Source of the DNA: Salinilacihabitans rarus
GTDB lineage: Archaea; Halobacteriota; Halobacteria; Halobacteriales; Natrialbaceae
Assembly: GCF_024296665.1 (NCBI RefSeq)
Contig: NZ_CP100762.1
Span: forward strand, 744,001 to 808,000
DNA: 64,000 bases
Direction of reading: 5' to 3'
Below, in pieces: positions 1-8,604 of the stretch (its first letter is position 1; each line of letters opens with the position of its first letter). Made by a program: the position numbers and the translations under genes. Under the pieces are notes generated by a model. The model was not told the origin of the DNA. It was given only the letters and a program-made list of their open reading frames with translations, and ran no database searches.

Positions 1-1412
1 AGAGCGTCGTCGGCGAACGCGTGGACCCGCTCCGCGATCCGCTCGCGGGCCGCCGGCGTCATCGCCGTCGGGCCGTCCTCGGTGAGCACCCGGTCGCAGC
101 GCTCGACGACCACCTCGGGGGCGCCCTTGACGTAGCCGACGTCGTCGTGGACGGTCCCCATCCACTTGCGCGCCGAGGAGAACGGCACCTCGTCGGTCCG
201 CGGGTTGGCCTCCCGGAGGGCGGCGACGTCGAGGCCGCGGCGCTCGGCGGCCGCGACGAGCGCGCGCTCGGTCGGATCGCCGTCGTCGGCCGTCGCGTCG
301 TTACAGAGCGCGCCGATCCGCAGGAGGCGTTCCTCGCGGTCGGAGGGGGCCTCGTCGGTCCGCGCGTCGACGACCGCGTCGTTCACCCAGAGGCGGCTGA
401 CCGTCATCTCCCCGCGCGTGAGCGTCCCCGTCTTGTCGGTGCAGACGACGTCGACGGCGCCGAGCGCCTCGACCGACGGGAGCCGGCGGACGAGCGCGTT
501 CTCCTCGGACATCCTGCGGACGCCGAGCGCGAGCGTCAGCGTCACGACCGCCGGCAACCCCTCGGGGATGGCGGCGACGGCAAGCGACACCGCCGTGAGC
601 GCCGCCTGAAGCGCCGACGTCCCCCGGAGGAGCAACAGCGGCGCGACCAGCGCCGAGAGCGCGAGCACCCCGAGCCCGAGGGTCCGCCCCAGCGAGTCGA
701 GTTCCGTCTGGAGGGGCGTGCGCGTCGCCTCGGTCGTGGCGAGTTCCTCGGCGATGTCGCCGACCTGGGTGTCCATCCCGGTGTCGGTGACGACGGCGAT
801 GCCCCTGCCGCGGGCGACGTTCGTTCCCTTGTAGATCATACACTCGCGCTCGGCGAGGGACGCGTCGGGGTCGACCGCCGCCGGCGACTTCGAGACCGGG
901 GCGCTCTCGCCGGTGAGCGGGGCCTCGTCGACCGCGAGGTCGGCGACCTCGAGGAGGCGGGCGTCGGCGGGGACGACGTCGCCCCCGCGCAGGACGACGA
1001 CGTCGCCCGGGACGACCGCCGTCGCGTCGACCTCGACGTCCTCGCCGTCCCGGCGGACGGTCGCCGACGGGGCCGCAAGCTGGCGGAGCGACTCGAGGCT
1101 GCGCTCGGCCCGGTAGTCCTGGACGAAGCCGAACACGCCGTTGGCGACGACGATGATCGCGATCAGGACCGCGTCGACGGTCTGGCCCGCCCAGACCGAG
1201 AGCGCGGCCGCCCCGAGGAGGACCCAGATCAGGGCGCTGTCGAACTGCGCGACGAAGATGTCAACCGGCGACCGGCCGCCGCCACGGACGATGTCGTTCT
1301 CGCCGTACTCGTCGAGCCGACGGCGCGCCTCCTCGGCCGTGAGCCCGTCGGCCCGCGACTCGAGGTCGTCGAGGACGCGGTCGGCCGACCGGCCGTGTGG
1401 TCGCGTGGACAC
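1..1412 (-). CDS. P2A-type cation-transporting P-type ATPase (3' end beyond left edge)
   Basis: This is an integral membrane pump that would move a cation, probably Ca2+, using ATP. About 470 N-terminal residues are present and the rest lies beyond the left edge. Seen in order: a cation-ATPase N-terminal domain, the actuator motif LTGES, the M4 motif IPEGLPAVVTLTLALG and the phosphorylation motif DKTGTLT, whose Asp is about residue 326. The PEGLP form and the short N-terminus fit P2A (SERCA/PMCA-like) pumps rather than heavy-metal pumps. The chosen GTG start at 1412 follows a TTTTATCC box by about 25 nt, which suits a leaderless transcript. It is divergent from the universal stress gene. Ion specificity is inferred from the family. 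Confidence 0.92.
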   Translation of the reverse strand, partial: MSTRPHGRSADRVLDDLESRADGLTAEEARRRLDEYGENDIVRGGGRSPVDIFVAQFDSALIWVLLGAAALSVWAGQTVDAVLIAIIVVANGVFGFVQDYRAERSLESLRQLAAPSATVRRDGEDVEVDATAVVPGDVVVLRGGDVVPADARLLEVADLAVDEAPLTGESAPVSKSPAAVDPDASLAERECMIYKGTNVARGRGIAVVTDTGMDTQVGDIAEELATTEATRTPLQTELDSLGRTLGLGVLALSALVAPLLLLRGTSALQAALTAVSLAVAAIPEGLPAVVTLTLALGVRRMSEENALVRRLPSVEALGAVDVVCTDKTGTLTRGEMTVSRLWVNDAVVDARTDEAPSDREERLLRIGALCNDATADDGDPTERALVAAAERRGLDVAALREANPRTDEVPFSSARKWMGTVHDDVGYVKGAPEVVVERCDRVLTEDGPTAMTPAARERIAERVHAFADDA

Positions 1413-1546
1413 GGGTGGACCTTTCGGCGGAACGGATAAAACTCCTCCCGCCGCGGAAGCCGTCGATCGACTATCCGTGCGGCGGTTTCCGGCCAGTCGA
1501 GGTGGGCACCAGCGGAGTTAATGCCCGTCCGACGAATGGTCCGCGT

Positions 1547-2029
1547 ATGACGTTCGTCGTCCCATTCGACGCGTCGGAGCTCGCGGAGGCCGCGCTGGAA
1601 CGGGCAGTCGAGTACGGCCACGCCCTCGACGAGGAGGTCGTCGTCGTGACCGTCGTCCCCGAGCGCAAGCGGTACGCCATCGAGAAGGGGTGGATCGACG
1701 AGGACGGGTCGTTCGACGTCGACGCGGTCGTCGAACGCCTGTGCGACCGCGTGGCCGCGCTGGCGCCGGACGCGTCGTTCGACTGCGAGTGCATCCGCGA
1801 GTTCCCGCCCGAGGCGGAACTCGCCGAACGGGTCGAACGGCTCGCCCGGAAACACGACCCGTCGGTCCTGTTTCTCGGCACGGACAACGTCGGCCGCATC
1901 GCGACGCCGCTGACGAGCGTCGGCGCGCACGTCGCCGACGAGGAGGTCTGTGACGTCCACGTCGTGCGCCGGCCGACCGCGCGGGGCGACGCCGACCTCG
2001 ACTCCGGGGCCGACGCGGCGTCGGAGTAG
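1547..2029 (+). CDS. Universal stress protein (UspA family)
   Basis: A 160-residue cytosolic protein with one Usp domain. It shows the opening strand FVVPFDASELAEAALERA, a hydrophobic VVVVTVV strand, and a C-terminal GTDNVGRIATPLTSVGAHVA segment at the place of the nucleotide-binding loop. That loop departs from the strict G-2x-G-9x-G(S/T) pattern, so ATP binding is uncertain. The ATG at 1547 was chosen because the family alignment begins there and a TTAATG box lies about 27 nt upstream; the frame is open further upstream but without family similarity. The tail after about residue 145 is acidic and probably disordered. It lies divergent to the P-type ATPase. Confidence 0.85.
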   Translation: MTFVVPFDASELAEAALERAVEYGHALDEEVVVVTVVPERKRYAIEKGWIDEDGSFDVDAVVERLCDRVAALAPDASFDCECIREFPPEAELAERVERLARKHDPSVLFLGTDNVGRIATPLTSVGAHVADEEVCDVHVVRRPTARGDADLDSGADAASE

Positions 2030-2183
2030 CCCCGCCGGGTCGCGCCGGCCGCACCCGCCGAGCCGCCAGCCGAACCGCGTCTCCCGGACCGCGCCTCGCC
2101 GTCGAACGGCGACGGCACGTCCGCGTCCCGACAACCGCAGGCACTAGCGCTTTCACCGGCGACCGGGTACCGCGCCCGAAGGC

Positions 2184-2633
2184 ATGAGCGACACACCGAC
2201 CGACCGGTCCGCCGAGACCGGCGCGACCGCCGACGTCGAGCGGGGGCGCGACTACCTGAACACGGACGTGATCCAGTGGGTGAGCGCGCTGGCCGCGCTG
2301 CTCGGCCTCTGGCTCGTCGCATCGCCGTTCGTCTTCGAGGCGACGGAGACGGCGGTGTGGAACGACACGATGACCGGGACGGCGATCTTCCTGCTGGCCG
2401 GCTACAACTTCTACCGGCTGTCGAAAGACCGGCTGGCGAGCGTCGGCGTGGCGTCGCTCGCGGTCCTGCTCGGCCTGTGGGCGCTCGTCTCGCCCGCGGT
2501 CGTCACGATGGGCAGCAGCCAGTTGGCGACGAGCACGGCCGTCTCCGGGCTCCTCGTCGCGGCCCTCTCCGGCTACAACGCCTACGCGAACAGCAGGGCC
2601 GACGCGCCGGCCCGCGCGCGGACCCGCGCCTGA
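2184..2633 (+). CDS. SPW repeat membrane protein
   Basis: A 149-residue membrane protein with two copies of the SPW repeat. The first is WVSALAALLGLWLVASPFVF with a following helix ending in GYNFYRL; the second is LLGLWALVSPAVV with a following helix ending in GYNAY. That gives about four transmembrane segments. The function of the family is unknown. The N-terminal 28 residues are charged and the C-terminus is short and Arg-rich. The start codon is the first ATG before the conserved region. It is a monocistronic gene between the stress protein and the protease on the other strand. Confidence 0.85.
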   Translation: MSDTPTDRSAETGATADVERGRDYLNTDVIQWVSALAALLGLWLVASPFVFEATETAVWNDTMTGTAIFLLAGYNFYRLSKDRLASVGVASLAVLLGLWALVSPAVVTMGSSQLATSTAVSGLLVAALSGYNAYANSRADAPARARTRA

Positions 2634-2700
2634 CGCGCCGCGACGTCGTTTCGTTTTCGGACCCCCCGATCCGCCGGCCCCGATCCGGGGTCGGGCCTCG

Positions 2701-3579
2701 CTACTCCCGCCCTCGCCCGCCGACGTCGGCCGCTCCCGGGATCCGCCCCCGGGCGAGTCCGTCGCGACCGTAGTACGCGACGATCGCGACGACGACGAGG
2801 AGGTGGACCAGCAACTGCACCCCCACGACCTCCCCGACGGCGGCCTCGTCGATGACCCCCTCGACGACGATCTGATCCGGGGCGAGCGGGAGGATCACGT
2901 CGGCGGAGTTCGCCATGGCGTGAAGGACCATGACGATCAGCACGCTCCCCGTGCCGTTGTACGCCCACGCCAGGATGACCGAGAGCAGGAGGATTCCGAA
3001 GAACCAGCCGATCTGATTGACGAACGGGAACCCGGAGTGGGGCGTGACGGGCGCGAGGAAGTACGGCAGGTGCCAGCCGGCCCAGACGACGCCGATCACG
3101 AGACTCGCCGTCAGCGCGCCGTACCGGTCGTTCAGCCGGGCCTGCGCGAAGCCCCGCCAGCCGGGTTCCTCGTTCAGGCCGCCGCTCACGGTCAGCCCGA
3201 AGAGGAAGATGACGGCGAACAGGACGGGCGACGGCAGCGCCCGTCCCAGATCGACGGGGCCGCCGATCACCGCGAGCACGCCGGCGACGGCGGCCGTGAT
3301 GGCGAGCGGGAGCCCCAGCGCGACGACCCACCAGTACCAGCCGACCCGCCAGCGGGTGATCTGTCGCGCCCACGCCCGGACGTCGTCGCCCCGCAGCCAC
3401 GTCACCGCCGCGGCGCTCACGGGCGGGCCGAAACTCCCGACGTAGACGAGAATCGCCGCGATCCAACTCGGTTCCATGAACACCGCCGGCGCGGAGACGA
3501 TCCACGTGTAGGCGTACGCGCCCACGAAGAACGCCGCGACCGGGTGGTCGTCGACCAACGGGAGCCGATCGTTCGACAT
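2701..3579 (-). CDS. CPBP family intramembrane metalloprotease
   Basis: A 292-residue membrane protein with about eight hydrophobic segments. The CPBP (CAAX protease and bacteriocin-processing) signature is clear: NEEPGWRGFAQARL supplies the EE-x-x-x-R motif near residue 135 and WAGWHLPYF supplies the second, His-containing motif. A later helix contains an HAMANSADVI segment that fits the third motif. Members are intramembrane glutamate proteases; the substrate here cannot be told from sequence. The ATG at 3579 has a GTTTATCC box about 27 nt upstream, consistent with leaderless transcription. Confidence 0.9.
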   Translation of the reverse strand: MSNDRLPLVDDHPVAAFFVGAYAYTWIVSAPAVFMEPSWIAAILVYVGSFGPPVSAAAVTWLRGDDVRAWARQITRWRVGWYWWVVALGLPLAITAAVAGVLAVIGGPVDLGRALPSPVLFAVIFLFGLTVSGGLNEEPGWRGFAQARLNDRYGALTASLVIGVVWAGWHLPYFLAPVTPHSGFPFVNQIGWFFGILLLSVILAWAYNGTGSVLIVMVLHAMANSADVILPLAPDQIVVEGVIDEAAVGEVVGVQLLVHLLVVVAIVAYYGRDGLARGRIPGAADVGGRGRE

Positions 3580-3722
3580 CGGCGGTACCGTCGCGGACCG
3601 GGAGGATAAACGTGTCGTTCTAAATATATGTTGTCGGACCCGTCACGGGACCGCGTTTGAGATAGAGGGCTGACAGGAACCGGGGACGTGCCGGTCGTCC
3701 TCGGCCGGTGACCGCCGCGCCC

Positions 3723-4586
3723 TCACTCCGGGAGCGTCACGGGTTCGAACCGGCGGAGGCCGAAGTACGTCAGGACGACCGCGCCGAACCCCGTCAGCAG
3801 GAGTCCGATCGCGAGCAGGTCCCCGACGACCGGGACCGCACTCGACGCCTCGAGGAGGACCACCACGACGGCGACTCCGAGGGCCGTCGCCAGACCGACC
3901 CGCGGCGTCTCCAGTCGCCGCCCGACGAGGTATCCCAGAGCGACGACGCCGTAGGCGACCGCCGCGGCGCCGAGCAGCAGTCCGAGGAGGCTCACCGGGA
4001 CGAGGACCAGCGTGAACGCCATGAAGACGAACACCGACAGGAACGTCACGAAGACGAGGCCGCCGACCGTGAGACTGATCAGCGCGTGGTCGCGCGCGGT
4101 CGCCCCGACGTTCTCCAGCAGCGTCGGCCACCGCCGGGAGAGCCACGCGCCCGCGAGCGCCAGCGCGAGCGTCGCGAGGGCGGTCGGCAGGTACGCGGCG
4201 ACCGGGCCGGGATCGTTCCGCGTGACCTCGACGGCCGTCCGCTCGGCGACGACGGCCCCGTCCGCGGTACGTTCCGTCCCGGCGACGTGCTGGAGTCGTC
4301 CCTCGATCGCCGCGCCGTCTTCGAGGGCGAGCACTCCGGCGAGTTGCGTCACGTCCCCCGCGACGGTCCCCTCGACTCGCAACTCGCCGCCGATGACGTA
4401 GACCGGGCCCGGCACCTCGGCGTCGGGGGGAACCGTGACGGTCGCGTCCCCCACGATCAGCGCCCCCCGGTGGTCCGTGACCTCGTGATCGCCTTCGATG
4501 ACGAACTCGGCGGTCTCGACGTCGGCACCGCCCGCCGAGAGCAGCAACAGCGCGAGGATCAACAGCGGGATGAGTTCCAGTTTCAC
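3723..4586 (-). CDS. Bactofilin-like polymer-forming membrane protein
   Basis: A 287-residue protein beginning with a hydrophobic segment that looks like a signal or anchor (LELIPLLILALLLLSAGG). Residues about 28-125 have the short repeating beta pattern of bactofilin-type (polymer-forming cytoskeletal) domains: GALIVGDATV, GPVYVIGGELRVEGTVAGDV, then ALEDGAAIEGRL. About four to five transmembrane segments follow. The role is not known; similar haloarchaeal proteins are annotated as polymer-forming or hypothetical. Its start overlaps the stop of the upstream MFS gene by 4 nt (ATGA), so the two are translationally coupled. Confidence 0.7.
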   Translation of the reverse strand: MKLELIPLLILALLLLSAGGADVETAEFVIEGDHEVTDHRGALIVGDATVTVPPDAEVPGPVYVIGGELRVEGTVAGDVTQLAGVLALEDGAAIEGRLQHVAGTERTADGAVVAERTAVEVTRNDPGPVAAYLPTALATLALALAGAWLSRRWPTLLENVGATARDHALISLTVGGLVFVTFLSVFVFMAFTLVLVPVSLLGLLLGAAAVAYGVVALGYLVGRRLETPRVGLATALGVAVVVVLLEASSAVPVVGDLLAIGLLLTGFGAVVLTYFGLRRFEPVTLPE

Positions 4587-5854
4587 GACGCGGACACCCC
4601 CCGGGCCAGTTCAACCATCCGGTGGACGTACAGCGCCACCGGCAGCGAGACGACCAGCAGCAGCGCCAGCGCGTTCACGTACGTCAGGTGAGTCAGCAGC
4701 GGCAGGCCGATTCCCTCGGAGTACAGCGCCAGCGCCGTGCTGAGAAACGTCGCCAGCCAGCCGGCGATGCCGACGCCGAGGGCGGTGTGCGTGCCGACCG
4801 TCTCGGGCGTCGAGAGGTCCGGCCAGAGCGCGAAGTTGAGCGTCGTGTAGAAACTGACCGCGAGGACGTAGAACATGGGCATCAGAAGCGGCGGGGTCCC
4901 GTCCGAGCCAAACCGGATGTGGAAGACGTACTGGAGGTGGGTGAACGCGAACAGGCCGAAGACCCAGAGGAACAGCCACTTCCGGTCGAAGCTCGTGTAC
5001 AGGACCCCGGCGACGAACGCGCCGACGAGGTGCACGCCGGCGATGAACAGCCGAGTCCCCACCTCCGGAGACTGCCACGACGTGTAGATGTAGATCGGTG
5101 TCTCGATGATCCTGAGGAAGCCGAGGCTGTCGACGAAGAAGACGCCGAACATCAGCGCCACGAGCCCCCAGAACGTGGCGCTCGTCGTCCGAATCGGCTC
5201 CGGGCGGCAGAACCGGCCGGTCCCGAACGCCTCGTGTTGTCGCGCGAGGGCGTCGACGAACGGGACGCGACGCAGGGACAGCACGCCGAGGACGACGACG
5301 GCGGGGGCCATCGCGGCGGCCATCACGGCGCTGAACTCCTCGATGCGCCACTCCATCGGGTACAGCGCCGCGGCGAAAAACGAGAGGCCGGCCACGGCCG
5401 CGGCGACGTACCCCCGGTCCCGGACGGGAACGAAGTCGATCATGAAGCTGAACGTCACCGGAATCCCGACCCCGAGCGGCAGCGCACAGACCGCCACCCA
5501 GAGCCCGAACTGCCACGGGGAACGCACGTACGGCGCGGCGGCCGTCAGGACCAACTGGACGAGGACGACCGCGAACAGCAGGCGCAACTTCGCGTACAGG
5601 TCGGCGCTCGTCCCGCGGCGGTCCATCAGGACCCCGCTCGTCACGGCGACGACGAGCGTCAGGAGCGCGAGCGCCGCCATCGCCATCGAGACCGTTCCGG
5701 GGGGCAGGCCGACGAGGCGCGTCCCGAGGTCGATCAACCCGAGTTGGACGAAGGTGAGGTTGTAGTAGTAGCCCGCCGCGAGCGCCGCCACGTAGATCAG
5801 GTACCCGGAGACGGGGACCCACCGGCGCTCGCGAACGAACTCGATCAGTTTCAT
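4583..5854 (-). CDS. MFS transporter
   Basis: A 423-residue protein with about twelve hydrophobic helices spread evenly along its length, as in the major facilitator superfamily. The loop after helix 2 contains LMDRRGTSADLYAK, a plausible form of the MFS motif A (G-x-x-x-D-R-x-G-R-R). Substrate is unknown. The ATG at 5854 lies about 28 nt after a TTTTATC box. The 3' end overlaps the bactofilin-like gene by 4 nt, so both probably act in one envelope-related process. The long open frame on the opposite strand is a high-GC shadow. Confidence 0.82.
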   Translation of the reverse strand: MKLIEFVRERRWVPVSGYLIYVAALAAGYYYNLTFVQLGLIDLGTRLVGLPPGTVSMAMAALALLTLVVAVTSGVLMDRRGTSADLYAKLRLLFAVVLVQLVLTAAAPYVRSPWQFGLWVAVCALPLGVGIPVTFSFMIDFVPVRDRGYVAAAVAGLSFFAAALYPMEWRIEEFSAVMAAAMAPAVVVLGVLSLRRVPFVDALARQHEAFGTGRFCRPEPIRTTSATFWGLVALMFGVFFVDSLGFLRIIETPIYIYTSWQSPEVGTRLFIAGVHLVGAFVAGVLYTSFDRKWLFLWVFGLFAFTHLQYVFHIRFGSDGTPPLLMPMFYVLAVSFYTTLNFALWPDLSTPETVGTHTALGVGIAGWLATFLSTALALYSEGIGLPLLTHLTYVNALALLLVVSLPVALYVHRMVELARGVSAS

Positions 5855-6242
5855 TCACCGAGTGGTGGTCGGCCGGGGAGATAAAATCATCCGATAGGGA
5901 ACACGTTGTCAGCCGAGACACGTTACCGCGTTCGAGAGACGGAGTCGACAGGACCGCGTGAACGGGCAGCCACGGGCGGATGCGTCGGTGGGCTGTGAGG
6001 CGGACGGTCGCTTCGCTTCGGAGAGGTCCGTCGAGACCCGGGAACGTGACATCGAACGGAGCGCCTCGGCGGCGTCTGAACGCACCGTCACACCCGCCGT
6101 CGGCGAGTGGCGGGTTCGTCACGTCGCCGTCGACGACGTGGGTCGACGCCGTAGAAGTCCCGCAATCGCCGCGGGTGACGCAGTTGGTCCCCGGAGAAAT
6201 ACCGGGCCATGCTATTTGAGGGTCACACGTGTTAGACCACTT
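5855..6242. other. Intergenic region between divergent MFS genes
   Basis: This 388-base stretch separates the two MFS genes. It contains the TTTTATC box of the minus-strand MFS gene at its left end. The frame of the plus-strand MFS gene stays open through it, but the translation is Arg-rich with no transmembrane character, so I treat it as non-coding. No RNA gene or repeat was recognised. Confidence 0.5.
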
Positions 6243-7973
6243 ATGCCCCCGGATGGGCCTCCTTCCGACGGGAATTCCCGTCTCTCTACGGACTTACAGG
6301 CGGGAGTACGACACTGGGGTCCAGCGATCGCCGTGAGTCTGACGACGTTCATCGTGGTCCTCAACGCATCCCTGATGAACGTGGCGATCCCCACGATGGT
6401 AGACGACTTCGATACCACGGTCACCGTGATTCAGGGGGCGGTTTCACTCTACTCGCTGGTGACGGCTGCGCTGATTCTCCCGGCCGGTACGCTGCCGTCC
6501 CGACATAGTATTCGGCGTGTACTGACGGTCGCACTGATCGCCTATGCCGGCGGGACGGTGGTGGCGTCGATTAGCTGGAGTACGACGGTCCTCTACGTCG
6601 GCTGGTCGCTCATCCAGGGTGCCGCGGCCGCCGTGATATTCCCCCTGACGTTTACCGTCCTGATAGTCAGTTACGAAGACGACGACCGGGCGAAGGCGTT
6701 CGGACTGTTGGCTGGCGTTGGCGGGGTTGGATCGACTCTCGGACCGATCATCGGCGGCGCACTGACCACGTACGCGAGTTGGCGGTGGGGATTTACGCTG
6801 CAACTCGTCGGTGTGGGGGTTGTTCTCTTCTTCGCTCAGTACGTGAGTCCGAACCCGCTCTCAGAAACGCGCGATTCGCTGGACAGCGGTGGGACGGCGC
6901 TATCCATCGTCAGCGTGACGTCGCTCGTCACTGGATTCGTTCTGAGCGGGAAGTACGGGTGGGTAGTCCAACGGCGGCCCTTCTTCGTCGGCGAGATGCA
7001 GTTCAATCCGCTCGGGACGTCGCCGGCGATCTGGTTTCTCGGGGGCGGACTCCTCGCGTTCGCCGCGTTCGTCCAGTACGAACGCCGAATGGAACGTGCC
7101 GGGAAGTCACCGCTCGTTCCGCTGCACGTACTGACGAACCGGACGTTCTTGTCCGGTGTCATCACGTACAATCTCCGTTCGATAGTCTCGGCTGGCTTCC
7201 TGTTTATCGTCCCGGTCTATCTCCAGGCGGTACTCGGATACACCGCCTTCGAGACTGGGCTCGCGTTGTTACCGTATTCGCTCGCATCGATCCTCTTCTC
7301 GACGTTTTCGACTAGCTGGCGCAAGTACATCTCGCCAAAGACGCTCATCCAGATCGGTATCGTGTGTATTGGCGTTGGACTGGCGCTGTTGTACGAGCAG
7401 ACGGGCCCCGATCAGACGATCAGCAGGATGGTTATCCCGGTGGCGCTGTATGGAACCGGCGTCGGACTCATACTGGCACAGATCACCAATATGACGATGT
7501 CGGCCGTGCCGACCGCGGACTCCGCCGCGGCATCCGGAGTCCTGAACGTGAGCTACTCGATCGGGTTCTCCCTGGGGACGGCAGTCGTTGGCTCGTATTT
7601 TCTCGGACACTTCTACGGCGGCGTCGTCGATAGAGTGCTCCGAGCGGAACACGTGACCCTTTCGACGGAGCAACGAAACGACCTGGTGATCGCTCTCGAA
7701 GATGCCGCAGAGACGGCGACCGAAGCCACGCAGCAAGACTTCCTGAACCAACTCACTCCCGTCCAGCGACAGTTGCTCGAGGGCATCTTCGAGGCTGCGA
7801 TGTTCGACGCGCAACGGGCGGGGCTGCTCCTCCTCGTACTGGTCGTGTTGCTCCTGCTCGTCGCATCGACGTTCTTGCCGCGGCAGATACCGGGAGGCGA
7901 CGACGAAACCGACCAGCCCGAATCGTCCCGGGGTTCGACGCGTGAGTCTCCCGACACGGCCGTGGAGGACTAA
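6243..7973 (+). CDS. MFS transporter, DHA2 (14-TMS) family
   Basis: A 576-residue multidrug-type exporter driven by proton or ion exchange. The first helix AIAVSLTTFIVVLNASLMNVAIPTM carries the pattern typical of DHA2 family members (V-L-D/N-x-T-x-V-N-V-A-x-P), followed by LPAGTLPSRHSIRRVL as motif A, GVGGVGSTLGPIIGGALT as motif C, and about fourteen helices. The region 480-540 is a soluble segment between the last two helices, and the C-terminus is acidic. The ATG at 6243 is preferred over upstream in-frame starts because the transporter begins about 25 residues later and the upstream translation is not protein-like. Confidence 0.88.
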   Translation: MPPDGPPSDGNSRLSTDLQAGVRHWGPAIAVSLTTFIVVLNASLMNVAIPTMVDDFDTTVTVIQGAVSLYSLVTAALILPAGTLPSRHSIRRVLTVALIAYAGGTVVASISWSTTVLYVGWSLIQGAAAAVIFPLTFTVLIVSYEDDDRAKAFGLLAGVGGVGSTLGPIIGGALTTYASWRWGFTLQLVGVGVVLFFAQYVSPNPLSETRDSLDSGGTALSIVSVTSLVTGFVLSGKYGWVVQRRPFFVGEMQFNPLGTSPAIWFLGGGLLAFAAFVQYERRMERAGKSPLVPLHVLTNRTFLSGVITYNLRSIVSAGFLFIVPVYLQAVLGYTAFETGLALLPYSLASILFSTFSTSWRKYISPKTLIQIGIVCIGVGLALLYEQTGPDQTISRMVIPVALYGTGVGLILAQITNMTMSAVPTADSAAASGVLNVSYSIGFSLGTAVVGSYFLGHFYGGVVDRVLRAEHVTLSTEQRNDLVIALEDAAETATEATQQDFLNQLTPVQRQLLEGIFEAAMFDAQRAGLLLLVLVVLLLLVASTFLPRQIPGGDDETDQPESSRGSTRESPDTAVED

Positions 7974-8132
7974 CCGAACCCACCAACCCGGACACCGCGG
8001 ATGCGAGCCGTCGTCCTCTCGGTCGACTCGGGGCGGTTCGAGGGATGTCAGACGGTTACTACCGATCCACTCGGGACGACGTCGGCCGTGACCGCGCCGG
8101 AGTCCGGTCGTTTGCCTCCAGGAAGGAACGAG

Positions 8133-8160
8133 TGGGTCGGGGTGGATTCGAACCGCCGAC
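8133..8160 (-). other. tRNA 3'-end-like fragment, probable relic attachment site
   Basis: Read on the minus strand, this stretch looks like the 3' end of a tRNA: a T-arm (GGCGG, loop TTCGAAT, CCACC, one C-A mismatch) followed by a 7-nt acceptor-like strand CCGACCC and discriminator A. No matching 5' half could be assembled upstream, so I do not call an intact tRNA. A truncated integrase begins about 55 bases away, the usual arrangement for an element inserted into the 3' end of a tRNA gene. The identity of the tRNA could not be determined. Confidence 0.45.
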
Positions 8161-8214
8161 TTCCCCGGAAATTCGGCCGTACAGGCCCGCTGTGGCGCGA
8201 TTCGGAATCAAACA

Positions 8215-8370
8215 ATGCCCGAATCAATCGCGCCAGACGAAGCAGTCGAACTGTACCTACAAGACCGCAAGCCCGAGGGAACGAAGCCGACGGACAGGAA
8301 TCACACGTATCTCAACCGCTTCCTCGAGTGGAGTGTGTTGATCGCTCACAGTCACATCGACCGCCCGTAG
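8215..8370 (+). pseudogene. Truncated tyrosine recombinase (SAM-like N-terminal domain only)
   Basis: A 51-codon frame beginning MPESIAPDEAVELYLQDRKP and continuing TYLNRFLEWSV resembles the first helices of the core-binding domain of haloarchaeal phage-type integrases; compare VELFLEH...YRMKKFLNWC in the intact integrase at 10334. The similarity stops after about residue 41 and a stop follows at 51. No catalytic domain is found downstream in any frame, so this is a decayed integrase. It sits beside the tRNA-like fragment, which supports a former integration junction. Confidence 0.6.
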
Positions 8371-8604
8371 GAGTGTCGTAGCGTATACAGTTACGACAGC
8401 CGGTATGAATTGCAGTATATATCCTGTAAAACGTTAGCGGCGGGGACGTTCTATCTCCGACTGCAATGAAACGTCAGGCACACCCGTTAGGTCGGCAGCG
8501 ATCCGGTGGACGAGCCATGACTCCACTACCAGCAGTTCAGGCGAGTACAGACCGGAGGACGGCCCACGATCGTTCCCGAACGAACGTACCGCTGGAGGGA
8601 TCGT

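Noticed and set aside
21-1439. A 472-codon open frame on the plus strand.
   Set aside because: It is the high-GC shadow of the P-type ATPase, whose minus-strand frame shows TGES, PEGLP and DKTGTLT; the plus-strand product is Arg-rich and low-complexity.
4622-5884. A 420-codon open frame on the plus strand.
   Set aside because: It is opposite the MFS transporter and has an implausible Arg/Glu-rich composition.
8133-8220. Intact tRNA gene on the minus strand.
   Set aside because: Only the T-arm and 3' acceptor-like strand could be formed, with a mismatch; no convincing anticodon arm or matching 5' acceptor strand was found.
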